Positions 1-8,221 are shown, counted from the stretch's first letter. The stretch: DNA of 39,431 bases from Bacteroidia bacterium (GCA_030432405.1 JAUIHG010000009.1:1-39431), one strand, 5' to 3'. Numbers and translations: made by a program. Notes: generated from the letters alone by a model not told the origin.

Positions 1-1549
1 GCTTGGCGTCGAAAATGAGGTGCTTTTCCTGTTTGCCGGTGGCCAGGTCCATGCTGACGCCCACCAGGTACATTTTCTTGGTGGCTGCTTTGAGCACCCG
101 GCGCTTGTCGGAGTCCTCCAGGTTTTTGGGATCGTCGTTGAAGAAGACCCAGAGCTTGTCGCCGTGCACCATGTGCCCGAAGCTGTAGATGTTGTCCAGG
201 TCCATGTCCGAACGCATGAAAGAATGCAGGTCACGGGGGGTGAACTTGTCTGCCGTGGCCATGCCTACAATGCCGCCACCGTGCGACCAGGCCATCTCCT
301 GTTCCTTGGCCACCCGCTCCGCCCATACCAGGTTGCCGGTTGCATCCAGGCGGAAGGCTACGATGTCGTACATCTTGATGTAGATGAAGCGAAGGCCTAC
401 CACAGAGGTAAACTGCTCGCCCAGGACCAGCATGCCGCCATCGGCCAGCGGAATGGTTTGCCGCAGATCAAAGCGGCGTGTATTGGCTTTGTCTTTGCTG
501 GAGACCTTTTCCGCCTTTTTGTCGCTGAGGTGTGCGGTCAGGAACGCGTTGGAAAACACGCTTTCGGTTTTGGATAGGTACGTGCCGCTGTTGAGGTCCA
601 CCTCGCTGTAGTAAAAGCCCTTGATGCGGGCCCAACGGGAGCCGTCGTTGCGGCTGGGGTCTGCATAGGAGCCCAGAGCGCGCACGACCCCGGGACGGGT
701 GATTTCCGTATGTACGGAAACAGGGGTGAACTGGTCGGTGTCAAACTCAAAGACAACCGGGTCGCTTTCTCCGTCCGTGTAGTAATGCATGCGGTAGGAG
801 ATGTCGTCCTTTTCTTCCACTTCAAGCAGTACATACACGCCGCCCATATCGTCCACCATGAATTGCTTTTGCTCCACGTTTTTGTCGAGCTCCCGCAGGC
901 GTTCACGACGCTCCCAAAGGGGGTTGAGCGCTTCGTCAAAAAGGGCAATGGCAAACTCTTCCGGCTTGCTCTGGTCGCGATTGATGGCCATCGCCGCCAG
1001 GCGCTTCCCGCCCGGGGCATCCGCCCAGGCAAAGTTTGTACCCGCCATGCGGTTCAGGGTGGTAGTGGCGTTGGAGTAGCCAATGGGCGTGCGCGCTCCG
1101 GGCTTAAGCGTGGACGGATCAACCGGCTGCAGGTAAAAGGTACGTTTGTCGGCCTTTCGGTCAATCTGGGAGCTCACCAGCCAGAGCTGTCCACCGGAAC
1201 GGAAGGCCGTTTCATAATCGTAGTCGTCCTTTTTGTCTTCCAGGCTGACAAAGGCCTCCTTCTTGCGCCGCAAATCCTTGCCGTAGATTTCGAAATACAG
1301 CTTGGGCGTGGAAAAGGCATTGGCACCCATGCCGGGAATCTCCTTGCGCAACACAAAGATGTCGTCCCCATCGTGGCCCAGGATGTAAATCTTGTAGCCG
1401 CGTTTGCCGGACTCAAAGGTGGGACCCCACTCGATGTCGGGCGTTTGGGCCTGCAACACGGTGGTGGGCAGCAGGAAAAAGCTGCCGAGCAGCAACAGGA
1501 GGGGGAGGGCGGATCGCCTGTAGGCGAACAGCGCAAGCGAGCGGATCAT
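1..1549 (-). CDS. Secreted protein of unknown function, 3' end outside window
   Basis: The frame opens at an ATG at 1549 and stays open to the window edge, giving about 516 residues without a stop, so the C-terminus is missing. Residues 1-35 are a signal peptide: an arginine-containing start, a leucine-rich core (LPLLLLLGSFFLL) and a likely cleavage after LQAQ. The mature part is polar and made of repeating beta-type strands such as GQLWLVSSQID, GGVYVLLEVEE and GGMLVLGEQF, which suggests a beta-propeller-like secreted or periplasmic protein. I do not recognise a family. Whether it ends in a T9SS sorting domain cannot be seen. Signal-peptide codons 8-12 carry a near copy of the dispersed palindrome (1514-1527). 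The next gene upstream is on the same strand, 80 bp away. Confidence 0.75.
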   Translation of the reverse strand, partial: MIRSLALFAYRRSALPLLLLLGSFFLLPTTVLQAQTPDIEWGPTFESGKRGYKIYILGHDGDDIFVLRKEIPGMGANAFSTPKLYFEIYGKDLRRKKEAFVSLEDKKDDYDYETAFRSGGQLWLVSSQIDRKADKRTFYLQPVDPSTLKPGARTPIGYSNATTTLNRMAGTNFAWADAPGGKRLAAMAINRDQSKPEEFAIALFDEALNPLWERRERLRELDKNVEQKQFMVDDMGGVYVLLEVEEKDDISYRMHYYTDGESDPVVFEFDTDQFTPVSVHTEITRPGVVRALGSYADPSRNDGSRWARIKGFYYSEVDLNSGTYLSKTESVFSNAFLTAHLSDKKAEKVSSKDKANTRRFDLRQTIPLADGGMLVLGEQFTSVVGLRFIYIKMYDIVAFRLDATGNLVWAERVAKEQEMAWSHGGGIVGMATADKFTPRDLHSFMRSDMDLDNIYSFGHMVHGDKLWVFFNDDPKNLEDSDKRRVLKAATKKMYLVGVSMDLATGKQEKHLIFDAK

Positions 1550-1629
1550 GGGAGGGAGTTGAAGGGAAGGAAAGCGTGGTCCTTGGGGCTCCCGGAACAG
1601 CGCGGGCATGCCCTGGGACGGTAGCGGAT

Positions 1630-2751
1630 TTAGCTGCTGGTGGCCGGGGCTGCCGGCCGCCGGAAGCGTTTGCCTACTTCTTCGCCAATGCCTTTGAAGG
1701 AGACCCAGTTGAGCGGGAACTCCAGGAAAACATGGAGGAAGGAAAGGAAGTAGAGCGCCATGAGCCCAACGCGGTAGTTGAACAGGTAGAGGCCCACCGA
1801 AATGGCCCACAGGACCAGAATGGACACCATCCATCCTCTGGGCAGGTCGTGCCAGCGGATGATTTTGGTTTTGCTGAACCAGTTGAGGTAATGGTAGGTG
1901 TAGGCAAAGGCGATGAAGCGCGTGATGACCACGCCCCAGTTGGAATTGTAGACCAGGTTTTGGAGGACGGGATAGGACGCCAGACGGTCGCCTTCAAAAA
2001 CCTGGCTGGGAACGAGGATGCGCAGCACCTCTACGTTCAGGGAGAAAAAAGACTCGTTGTAGCTGCCGATGGTGTATGGTGCAATGCTGAAGATTCCGTC
2101 GGGCCGCACCACAAAGAAGCTTGTGGCGCACAGCACCAAGAGCAACACGCTGATCAGGCCAAGTTTGCTGCGGCTTTTCAAGGCTCCGTACAGCATGAAT
2201 GCCCCGGTGAAGAGGTAGACGTGGATCAGGGTGGGGATGAATATGGCAAACAGCAGAAAGAAGAAACGCGGGTTGGCGTTGCTGCCGCCAAAAAAATTGC
2301 CCAGGGCAAAGCCAATGGCCATCAGCAAGCCATAGGCCCCTAGCCGCGCCATCTTGCCCGGCACCAGGATCATGATGAAGGCCGCGCCAAAGGCGAAGAA
2401 GGTCAGCGAGCTGGCATGCTGCTGCATCCAGATAGCCGCTTCATAGAGCCCCGGTTGGTATTTGGCCAGTGCGCGGTAGTCGGTGACATCCGGGCCGGCC
2501 AGCCAAAGGGCCAGCTCACCGAAGAAACTGAAAAGCAAGATCACCGCAGCGGCCACATACAGGATCCACCAGTCCTTGCTCTTGAGCGAGAAATAATTGC
2601 GCTGGTGCAGCCAGGAAATCTCGGTCAGGTAATGCAGCGGACCGAGCACCGCGTAGCTGAACAGGAAAAGCTCGAACGGCAATAGAAAGGCCACTGCCGT
2701 GGACAGCAGCATGAGGCCGATGTTGATCGCGTCAATGCGTTCGGTCTTCAT
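1630..2751 (-). CDS. Polytopic inner-membrane protein, unknown
   Basis: This is a 373-residue protein with about nine or ten hydrophobic segments spread over its whole length, so it is an integral inner-membrane protein. The frame could begin at a GTG at 2775, but the ATG at 2751 gives the natural start MKTERIDAINIG. Histidine- and aromatic-rich patches stand out: HYLTEISWLHQRNYF near residue 45 and TYHYLNWFSKTKIIRWH near residue 285. They could bind a metal or cofactor, but I do not recognise the family and assign no function. The C-terminus is cytosol-like and basic (VGKRFRRP). It lies between a secreted protein and ferritin, all on the minus strand, with gaps of about 80-90 bp, and may or may not be co-transcribed. 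Confidence 0.8.
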   Translation of the reverse strand: MKTERIDAINIGLMLLSTAVAFLLPFELFLFSYAVLGPLHYLTEISWLHQRNYFSLKSKDWWILYVAAAVILLFSFFGELALWLAGPDVTDYRALAKYQPGLYEAAIWMQQHASSLTFFAFGAAFIMILVPGKMARLGAYGLLMAIGFALGNFFGGSNANPRFFFLLFAIFIPTLIHVYLFTGAFMLYGALKSRSKLGLISVLLLVLCATSFFVVRPDGIFSIAPYTIGSYNESFFSLNVEVLRILVPSQVFEGDRLASYPVLQNLVYNSNWGVVITRFIAFAYTYHYLNWFSKTKIIRWHDLPRGWMVSILVLWAISVGLYLFNYRVGLMALYFLSFLHVFLEFPLNWVSFKGIGEEVGKRFRRPAAPATSS

Positions 2752-2842
2752 CGGGCGCAAGTTACGGCCACACACGCCTCAGCCCAAGGCGCAGGGATGG
2801 TATAGAGGACGGTGCACCTTCTGCTTGGCCGTGCATGGCGGC

Positions 2843-3370
2843 TCAGGCTTCGCCTTCGGCGGCTTCTGCCGCCTCCGCTTCTGCGTGCGCGCGGGCCAGC
2901 TCCTTGTCGATGTAGTAGAGGCTTTGGCCGCCGGTGCCGATGAGCTTGATGCGGTCCATGATGCGCATGAACAGCACCTCCTCTTCGCGCTGTTCATCGA
3001 TGAACCAGCGGAGGAATTCGTCGGCCACGTAGTCGTTTTCTTCGCGCGCCAGCGTGACCAGCTTGTAAATGGATGTGCTGACCTGCTGCTCATGCGCATA
3101 GGCCTTTTCACAGGCATCCAGCACATCCTTGTATTGCTCCTCCGGCTTTTTGATGGCGGGCACGAGGGCGCGGCCACCGACCTCGCCGATGAAATGCACG
3201 ATTTTCATCATGTGTTCGTGCTCTTCGGCGGCGTGCTGGAAGAAAAAGTTGGCGGTGCCTTCCAGGCCCTGGGCATCGGCCCAGGTGGCCATCGAGAGGT
3301 AGGTGAAATGCGCGCCCGCCTCCACGGCGATCTGCTCGTTGAGGGCGGCTTCCATTTTCTTGGAAATCAT
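2843..3370 (-). CDS. ftnA: Bacterial non-heme ferritin
   Basis: This 175-residue cytosolic iron-storage protein oxidises Fe(II) and stores the ferric mineral in a 24-subunit shell. All ferroxidase ligands known from E. coli FtnA are present at the same positions: E17, E50, H53, E94, Q127 and E130 (in EAGAHF, HAAEEHEHM, YAHEQQ and IDEQREEE). Length and four-helix pattern fit FtnA; the C-terminal tail is alanine/glutamate-rich. The ATG at 3370 was chosen because the longer frame upstream belongs to the coding sequence of the preceding lipoprotein in another frame. The start overlaps that gene's stop codon as ATGA, so the two are probably translationally coupled. Confidence 0.95.
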   Translation of the reverse strand: MISKKMEAALNEQIAVEAGAHFTYLSMATWADAQGLEGTANFFFQHAAEEHEHMMKIVHFIGEVGGRALVPAIKKPEEQYKDVLDACEKAYAHEQQVSTSIYKLVTLAREENDYVADEFLRWFIDEQREEEVLFMRIMDRIKLIGTGGQSLYYIDKELARAHAEAEAAEAAEGEA

Positions 3371-3651
3371 AGCGAAGCGGTTGGGTCGTCGTGAAGGGCT
3401 GAAGCCGGCTGGAATGGGGCCGGTTGGGCCGTTGCCGGTTGCGGTGCGGCCTGTTCCTGGCTGAACTTGGGGCAGTCGCAGTCCTTGGGCTTGAGCACGG
3501 AGCAGGCGCTGCCGCAGACCAGCAGCGCGCCGAGTACGAGCACACCTGCGGAAGGGAGGCTTCGCCGCAGGCGGCAAAAACGGACGCGAGAGGCCGGGTT
3601 TGCCGCTGGACAATCAGCATTTTCAGCGGGATGGGGCACAGTCCGGAACAT
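3367..3651 (-). CDS. Small cysteine-containing lipoprotein, coupled to ferritin
   Basis: This short frame ends in TGA overlapping the ferritin ATG (ATGA), the usual sign of a real coupled gene. A hydrophobic stretch (GVLVLGALLVCGSAC) ends in a plausible lipobox with the acylated Cys followed by SVLKPKDCDC. The mature part is only about 45 residues, proline/alanine-rich, with two more cysteines in a CDC motif. The ATG at 3651 leaves 48 residues before the lipobox Cys, which is long for a signal peptide; no ATG or GTG gives an ideal n-region, so the start is uncertain. A near copy of the dispersed palindrome (3561-3575) falls in the n-region codons and may have altered the start. Family not recognised; a link to iron is only inferred from position. 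Confidence 0.55.
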   Translation of the reverse strand: MFRTVPHPAENADCPAANPASRVRFCRLRRSLPSAGVLVLGALLVCGSACSVLKPKDCDCPKFSQEQAAPQPATAQPAPFQPASALHDDPTASL

Positions 3652-3715
3652 GGGCCGAAATTAGCCCCTCTTGGGGGGACCCGCACGGAATGGGGTCCGC
3701 TGCTTCTTTGCCGCC

Positions 3716-4912
3716 ATGGCACCGTTTCTCCACATCGAGCACGATCAAGCCCTGCTTTCGGGCAAACCCGTGGTGTTGGTGGCTCCTTTGGATTGGGGCC
3801 TGGGCCATGCCACACGCAGCATTGCGGTGGTGCGGGCGCTGTTGGCGCAGGGCTGCATGCCGCTGCTGGCCGCCGACCGGGGGCCGCTTGCGCTGTTGCG
3901 CGAAGCCTTCCCCGAACTGCCCTGGCTGCGGTTCCCCGGTGCGCGCATCCGCTATCCCGAAAAAGGGCCGTTGCTCCCGGCCCTGGCGCGGCAGATGCCG
4001 GCCTTTTTGAGCAGTGCCCGGGCCGAAGGCCGCTGGGTACGGCAACTGCACCGCCAATGCCCTTTGTCGGCCATCGTGTCGGACAACCGCTATGGCGTGC
4101 GCCTGGACGGGGTGCCCTCGGCCATGCTCACCCACCAAGTGTCCATCCGCGTGCCGGGCATTCCCGGTGCCGGCATGCTGGTCCATGCGGCCATCGCTCG
4201 GCTGCTCGCGCCATTTGACGCGCTGTGGATTCCCGACCTGCCCGGCCCCGACAACCTCAGCGGGCGCTTGTCGGACCGCTACGGCATTCCGCAGCAGGCG
4301 CGTTTTGTAGGGGCCCTGACGCGCTTTGGCCAAGCCGGATCAGCGGTCGACACCGCATCGGCATCGGCGCAGGATCTGGCGGCGGCCATTCCGGAAGCCT
4401 GGCGGCCCTTGCTGGCCGAAGGCCCTTTTGAAGCGCTGCTGTTGGTCTCCGGACCCGAACCCGCCGCCGACCGTTTCCGCCGCAAACTCCGCGAACAGGC
4501 CGTGTTGAGCGGTCGCCGTCTGTTGCTGGTGGAGGGCCTGCCGGACGCCGAGCCCGGCTGGCAATACGAAGGTGCCATGTTGCGCTGCGCCCACCTCCCC
4601 ACGCCGGTGCTGGAGGCTGTGCTGGCCGAAACCCCGCGCGTGCTCTGCCGCTCGGGCTATTCCACGCTCATGGACCTGGGGGTGTACGGCAACCAGGCGC
4701 TCTTGGTGCCCACCCCGGGCCAATCGGAGCAGGAATACCTGGCCCAGCGCTGTACGGAGATGGGTTGGGCCCGCTGTCAGCCGCAGGACGGGATGGACCT
4801 GGAGGCGGTGTTCGCCGGAGGCGAAAAACCCGCTGCCCTCCCGGCCCGCATGCCCGATTTCCGCGCGCCGGAGCGGCTGGAACAGGCCGTGGCGGAGCTG
4901 TTGAAGCGCTAG
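3716..4912 (+). CDS. MurG/GT28-like glycosyltransferase
   Basis: This 398-residue protein has the two-lobed GT-B layout of MurG-like family 28 enzymes, which transfer a sugar from a nucleotide-sugar to an acceptor, often a lipid. It shows an N-terminal glycine-rich motif PLDWGLGHATR (residues 24-34), SDNRYG (122-127), and a C-terminal donor-site region with CRSGYSTLMDL (311-321) and PTPGQSEQEYLA (332-343). There is no signal peptide, so it is cytosolic or membrane-associated. The ATG at 3716 is preferred over an in-frame TTG at 3671. Codons 366-370 (FAGGE) are a perfect copy of the dispersed palindrome, and the last 33 codons are duplicated about 1.68 kb downstream. It is divergent from the lipoprotein/ferritin pair with only 64 bp between starts. 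The substrate is unknown. Confidence 0.8.
   Translation: MAPFLHIEHDQALLSGKPVVLVAPLDWGLGHATRSIAVVRALLAQGCMPLLAADRGPLALLREAFPELPWLRFPGARIRYPEKGPLLPALARQMPAFLSSARAEGRWVRQLHRQCPLSAIVSDNRYGVRLDGVPSAMLTHQVSIRVPGIPGAGMLVHAAIARLLAPFDALWIPDLPGPDNLSGRLSDRYGIPQQARFVGALTRFGQAGSAVDTASASAQDLAAAIPEAWRPLLAEGPFEALLLVSGPEPAADRFRRKLREQAVLSGRRLLLVEGLPDAEPGWQYEGAMLRCAHLPTPVLEAVLAETPRVLCRSGYSTLMDLGVYGNQALLVPTPGQSEQEYLAQRCTEMGWARCQPQDGMDLEAVFAGGEKPAALPARMPDFRAPERLEQAVAELLKR
4794..4912 (+). repeat. Direct repeat, left copy (glycosyltransferase 3' end)
   Basis: This is the 3' end of the glycosyltransferase gene, including its stop codon. A copy of about 100 bp lies at 6482-6595. From the palindrome at 4811 to near the stop, identity is very high; upstream of the palindrome only a few bases (TGGACC) match. 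The last codons before the stop differ more. Confidence 0.9.
4811..4825. repeat. Dispersed palindrome TTCGCC-GGA-GGCGAA
   Basis: Perfect six-base arms with a GGA loop, read as FAGGE in the glycosyltransferase. It sits at the left edge of the duplicated gene tail. Confidence 0.85.
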
Positions 4913-5040
4913 GAAGCACAGTTACTATGTCGCGTAAACACATTGGTCCCTTGCTTATGGGGATGGGCTGCCCATACCATACCTTTATTCATCAAGGTGC
5001 CAATCCTGCATGGTTGTGGGATGGCAAAAGCATTCAGCGC

Positions 5041-6453
5041 ATGCATACCCCTCGTTCTTTTGGATTCCTACTGCTTACCCTGCTTTGTGCCCTTAGTGGG
5101 GAACTAAGCGCTTCTCATGCTATGGGAGGCGACATGTGTATAAAGCCCTTGGGAGATGATTCTATTCAGGTGGATGTCATTTTTTACAGAAATACCTTGG
5201 GGATTGGAGCTCCTCTATCTCCAGAAGTGACGGCCGTAGAAAGCAATGGAATTCCTTACTCAGATACGGTATTGCTACTAGGTTTCGACACGCTTTTGTC
5301 CACTTCCTATTTTGCTGTAGAGCGTTATAAATACCGTACTAAAATTCGACTTCCGGTTGTTGATACCTATACCGTGTATTTCTTGGTGGTGGCCCGGAAT
5401 GAGGAGATTGTAAACACTACCATTACAGGGAATCTCATTTTAAAAACATCATTTTTTCATGCAGGTGATACTGCTGTGCCCTCCGATCACACGCCTCAGT
5501 TTTTAAACGATCCGATCGTGCTTTTACCAAATGGTGAACCTTTTACATATAATCCACTGTCGTTTGATTTAGATGGCGATTCACTGGTTTATTCATTAAG
5601 CACACCATTCGTGACATATTTCGATCCCATGATCGGGTATTACCATCCAATAGGTGATTCCTCAAATCCATTCAGTATAGATTCTGCAACGGGCGTATTG
5701 ACTTGGACGCCTATTTTAGAAGGAATATGGATTTCATCTATCGCAGTGGATGCATATCGAGATGGTGTTTTCATAGGACGAACAATCCGGGATATGGAAC
5801 TGATTGTTGTAGAGAGTATTGATTCTGCGTTTGCTTTTACAGAATTGGAGCGGCTCGGTGTGGATGGAAATGGGAATTACAGAGACACGGTGTATGCAGG
5901 CATGGCCTACACCTTGCACCTGCCGGCCAGCGACCCGGATTCCGCAGACGTTCTGAGCATGAGCGCCGTTGGCGAACCCTTTCTGTTGGACCGCGCCCCC
6001 GCTGCCTTTTCTTATGTTCCGACGGGTATGGGCAATGCCATCGAGGGCAGCTTTACCTGGACTCCGGACTCCGTCCATGCAAGGCCTGAGCCCTACTCAG
6101 TAGCTTTCAGGCTGGACGATGGCTTGTTTGCCATTGACCTTACGGTGCTGTTTGAGGTGCAGGAACGGGTGGAAGTAGCCTCGGCCGTGGCTACAGTTGC
6201 AGAAGACATGGCACTCCAGGCCATCCCCAACCCTTCTTCTGGTCCTGTTCGCTTGCGGGTCACGCTTCCTGAAGTGCAAGGACTGTTTTTGCGGGTTTTT
6301 AGGACCGATGGACGGCTGGTGCAAGAAGAGGTGCTGATGGCTGCTCAACCTGGCGTTCATGACCTGCTCCTGCCGCAGCTTTCTCCGGGCGCGTACATCG
6401 GTGTTGTTGAAGGACAAAGCGCTTGGCGGAGCGTTGTATTCCAAGTGCAATAA
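5041..6453 (+). CDS. SHxMGGE-family T9SS surface protein, paralog 1
   Basis: This 470-residue secreted protein has a signal peptide (MHTPRSFGFLLLTLLCAL) followed directly by SHAMGGD, the start typical of a Bacteroidota extracellular family (ASHxMGGE). Middle motifs are FLNDPIVLLPNGEPFTYNP and DLDGDSLVYSL, seen in cadherin/Ig-like adhesin repeats. Residues 391-470 are a type A T9SS sorting domain (AIPNPSSGPV ... DGRL ... LSPGAYIGVV). The ATG at 5041 was chosen for the signal peptide; the frame extends further upstream into the glycosyltransferase tail. Unlike paralogs 2 and 3 it lacks the CCRN motif (here VVARNEEIV). Codons up to about 5880 are AT-rich (two counted lines, 5161-5220 and 5521-5580, are 40% and 35% G+C), while the 3' third is closer to its neighbours (6001-6060 is 55%). 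It is bracketed by the glycosyltransferase-tail repeats. Confidence 0.85.
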   Translation: MHTPRSFGFLLLTLLCALSGELSASHAMGGDMCIKPLGDDSIQVDVIFYRNTLGIGAPLSPEVTAVESNGIPYSDTVLLLGFDTLLSTSYFAVERYKYRTKIRLPVVDTYTVYFLVVARNEEIVNTTITGNLILKTSFFHAGDTAVPSDHTPQFLNDPIVLLPNGEPFTYNPLSFDLDGDSLVYSLSTPFVTYFDPMIGYYHPIGDSSNPFSIDSATGVLTWTPILEGIWISSIAVDAYRDGVFIGRTIRDMELIVVESIDSAFAFTELERLGVDGNGNYRDTVYAGMAYTLHLPASDPDSADVLSMSAVGEPFLLDRAPAAFSYVPTGMGNAIEGSFTWTPDSVHARPEPYSVAFRLDDGLFAIDLTVLFEVQERVEVASAVATVAEDMALQAIPNPSSGPVRLRVTLPEVQGLFLRVFRTDGRLVQEEVLMAAQPGVHDLLLPQLSPGAYIGVVEGQSAWRSVVFQVQ

Positions 6454-6481
6454 GCCTGCATACGACGTTTCGAATCGCAGT

Positions 6482-6595
6482 TGGACCATGGTCTTCGCCG
6501 GAGGCGAAAAACCCGCTGCCGCCCCGGCCCGCATGCCCGATTTCCGCGCGCCGGAGCGGCTGGAACAGGCCGTAAAGGCGTTGTTGAACCAGTAG
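6482..6595 (+). pseudogene. Duplicated C-terminal tail of the glycosyltransferase
   Basis: This region encodes, in an open frame ending at the TAG at 6593-6595, a near copy of glycosyltransferase residues 365-398: VFAGGEKPAA then APARMPDFRAPERLEQAV and a changed last few residues (KALLNQ against AELLKR). No start or upstream body of the gene is present, so it cannot encode an enzyme alone. Either it is a remnant made when paralog 1 and its flank were duplicated, or it is the original gene end displaced by an insertion. The frame is intact, so the event may be recent or the tail may be under little decay pressure. Confidence 0.85.
6494..6508. repeat. Dispersed palindrome TTCGCC-GGA-GGCGAA
   Basis: Identical to the copy at 4811 and positioned at the left edge of the right-hand direct repeat. 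Confidence 0.85.
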
Positions 6596-6758
6596 GTGGC
6601 CTTGTTGCCGTTTTGATGTTAGGGCTTCTTTTAATACCTTTCTACGTCCGCCGCTTATCCAGCGGTGGATTTTGCTGTTCTCACTGGCCCGTTTTGCCGC
6701 TGTTCATTATTCTGGTTTTCGGGCCTCATCCACCTTCAACCACCAAATCAAAGAGCCC
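6596..6758. other. Intergenic spacer upstream of paralog 2
   Basis: This lies between the duplicated glycosyltransferase tail and the start of paralog 2. Together with 6454-6595 it makes a 305-bp gene-free stretch. It is locally T-rich and probably carries the promoter, but I could not place a convincing promoter motif. It has no visible similarity to the spacer that follows the left repeat copy (4913-5040). Confidence 0.5.
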
Positions 6759-8171
6759 GTGAAAAACACCTTACGCTACTGGCCCCTGCTGGCCCTGATC
6801 GGATTGTTCGCCGTACCGGCGAAGGCCACCCACCTCATGGGCGGTGAACTGACGGCCAAGCACATCGGCGCCTACGACTACCAGGTCACCCTGACCACCT
6901 ACCGCGACACACTCGGCATTCCGATGCAGTCGACGGCCTTTTTTGACGTGCTCGACACCGCCGGCGCTACCCTGCTCACCAGCTCGGCCCCTTACACCGT
7001 GGGCTCCGGTACCCTGTTGCCGCTTTTCCCCTACGGCGTGGAGAAGTACGTCTTTGTGGACACCATCACCGTGCCCGGCCCCGGTGCCTACTCGATCGGC
7101 TGGTCCAACTGCTGCCGCAACGGCGCCATCATCAATGCCGACGATCCGCTGTCCGAAAGCATGTACCTGACCACCGACCTGACGGTGTACGATACGGCTT
7201 CGGCCGTCAACTCCACCCCGGAGTTCCTCAACGATCCGGTGGTCTTCATGCCCGTGAACCTGCCCTGGAGCTACAATCCGCTGCCCTTTGACAGCGACGG
7301 CGACTCCCTGGCCTGGCACATCGGTGTACCCCTGGACAGCTGGGGCGATTCCATCGACGGCTACTACGATCCGCTCGGCGACACCCTGGATCCCTTCACC
7401 ATCGACCCGGTCACCGGCACCATCACCTGGACCCCGATCATGGAGGGCAACTGGGTGGCCTCGATTGTGGTCGAAGAGTTCCGTGGCGGTCAACGCATCG
7501 GCAGCATCGTCCGTGATATGCAGATGATTGTCGTGGATTCGGACGACTCCCTGGCCCGCTTTGCCAACCTGGAGACGCTGGAAACCAACAGCGAAGGCTA
7601 TTTCTACGCCGACCTGCGGGTGGGTCAGGAATACACCCTCAGCCTGATCGGCGAAGACCCTGATGCGGCCGACAACCTGAACATGGACGCCTCCGGCGAA
7701 CCCTTCATCCTGGACAACAGCCCGGCCGAATTCTCCTACGCCCCGACGGGTGTGGGCAACAGTATCGAAGGCAGCTTCGTCTGGACCCCGGCTGAGGAGC
7801 ACCGCCGCGATGAGGACTACATCACCGTCTTCCGCCTGGACGACGGCCTGTTTGCCACCGACCTGGCCATCCTCTTCCGCGTGGGCGACGCCACCGGCCT
7901 GTTCAACAACCCGGTCCCGGAATTGGGCGCCACGCTCTTCCCGAACCCGGCTTCCGGTCCCGTGGTGGTCCGCCTGGACCTCGACGCCGCCGACCAGGTG
8001 GCCATCCGCGTCTACGGCATGGACGGACGCATGACCCTGGACTATGGCACCCGCAACCTGGGCGCCGGTACACACGACCTCGTCCTGCCGGCCCAAACCA
8101 CAGGTCAGCATTATGTGGTGGTCGAAGGCCGCAACGGCCGTCGCGTGCTGCCGCTGTTCAGCCAGGAATAA
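6759..8171 (+). CDS. SHxMGGE-family T9SS surface protein, paralog 2
   Basis: This 470-residue secreted protein has the same length as paralog 1. No ATG fits: an upstream TTG (6672) or the GTG at 6759 are the choices, and GTG gives the clean signal peptide VKNTLRYWPLLALIGLFAV ending before ATHLMGGE. It carries the family motifs SNCCRNGAI (Cys 118 and 119), PLPFDSDGDSLAW, and WTPIMEGNWV followed by IGSIVRDMQMIVV. A type A T9SS sorting domain covers about residues 390-470 (TLFPNPASGPVVV ... GMDGR ... TTGQHYVVVEG). The gene is strongly G+C-rich (7261-7320 is 65%). A perfect dispersed palindrome (6807-6823) encodes the end of the signal peptide. It probably sits on the cell surface as an adhesin or structural protein; this is inferred from family and sorting signal. 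Confidence 0.88.
   Translation: MKNTLRYWPLLALIGLFAVPAKATHLMGGELTAKHIGAYDYQVTLTTYRDTLGIPMQSTAFFDVLDTAGATLLTSSAPYTVGSGTLLPLFPYGVEKYVFVDTITVPGPGAYSIGWSNCCRNGAIINADDPLSESMYLTTDLTVYDTASAVNSTPEFLNDPVVFMPVNLPWSYNPLPFDSDGDSLAWHIGVPLDSWGDSIDGYYDPLGDTLDPFTIDPVTGTITWTPIMEGNWVASIVVEEFRGGQRIGSIVRDMQMIVVDSDDSLARFANLETLETNSEGYFYADLRVGQEYTLSLIGEDPDAADNLNMDASGEPFILDNSPAEFSYAPTGVGNSIEGSFVWTPAEEHRRDEDYITVFRLDDGLFATDLAILFRVGDATGLFNNPVPELGATLFPNPASGPVVVRLDLDAADQVAIRVYGMDGRMTLDYGTRNLGAGTHDLVLPAQTTGQHYVVVEGRNGRRVLPLFSQE
6807..6823. repeat. Dispersed palindrome TTCGCCG-TAC-CGGCGAA
   Basis: Seven-base arms with a TAC loop, read as FAVPAK across the signal-peptide end of paralog 2 (codons 17-22). Confidence 0.8.
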
Positions 8172-8221
8172 CTACACCCGGGGCCTGCCGTTTTGCGGTG
8201 CGCCTTCCGGCGAATGCTTTG

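Noticed and set aside
4794..6595. Reading the two glycosyltransferase tails as attL and attR of an integrated element
   Set aside because: No integrase, excisionase or mobility gene lies between them and the insert is one host-like surface-protein gene; duplication is simpler, although the insertion model is not excluded.
6771..8111. Minus-strand open frame (446 codons) opposite paralog 2
   Set aside because: Shadow of a G+C-rich gene; no domain or start signal.
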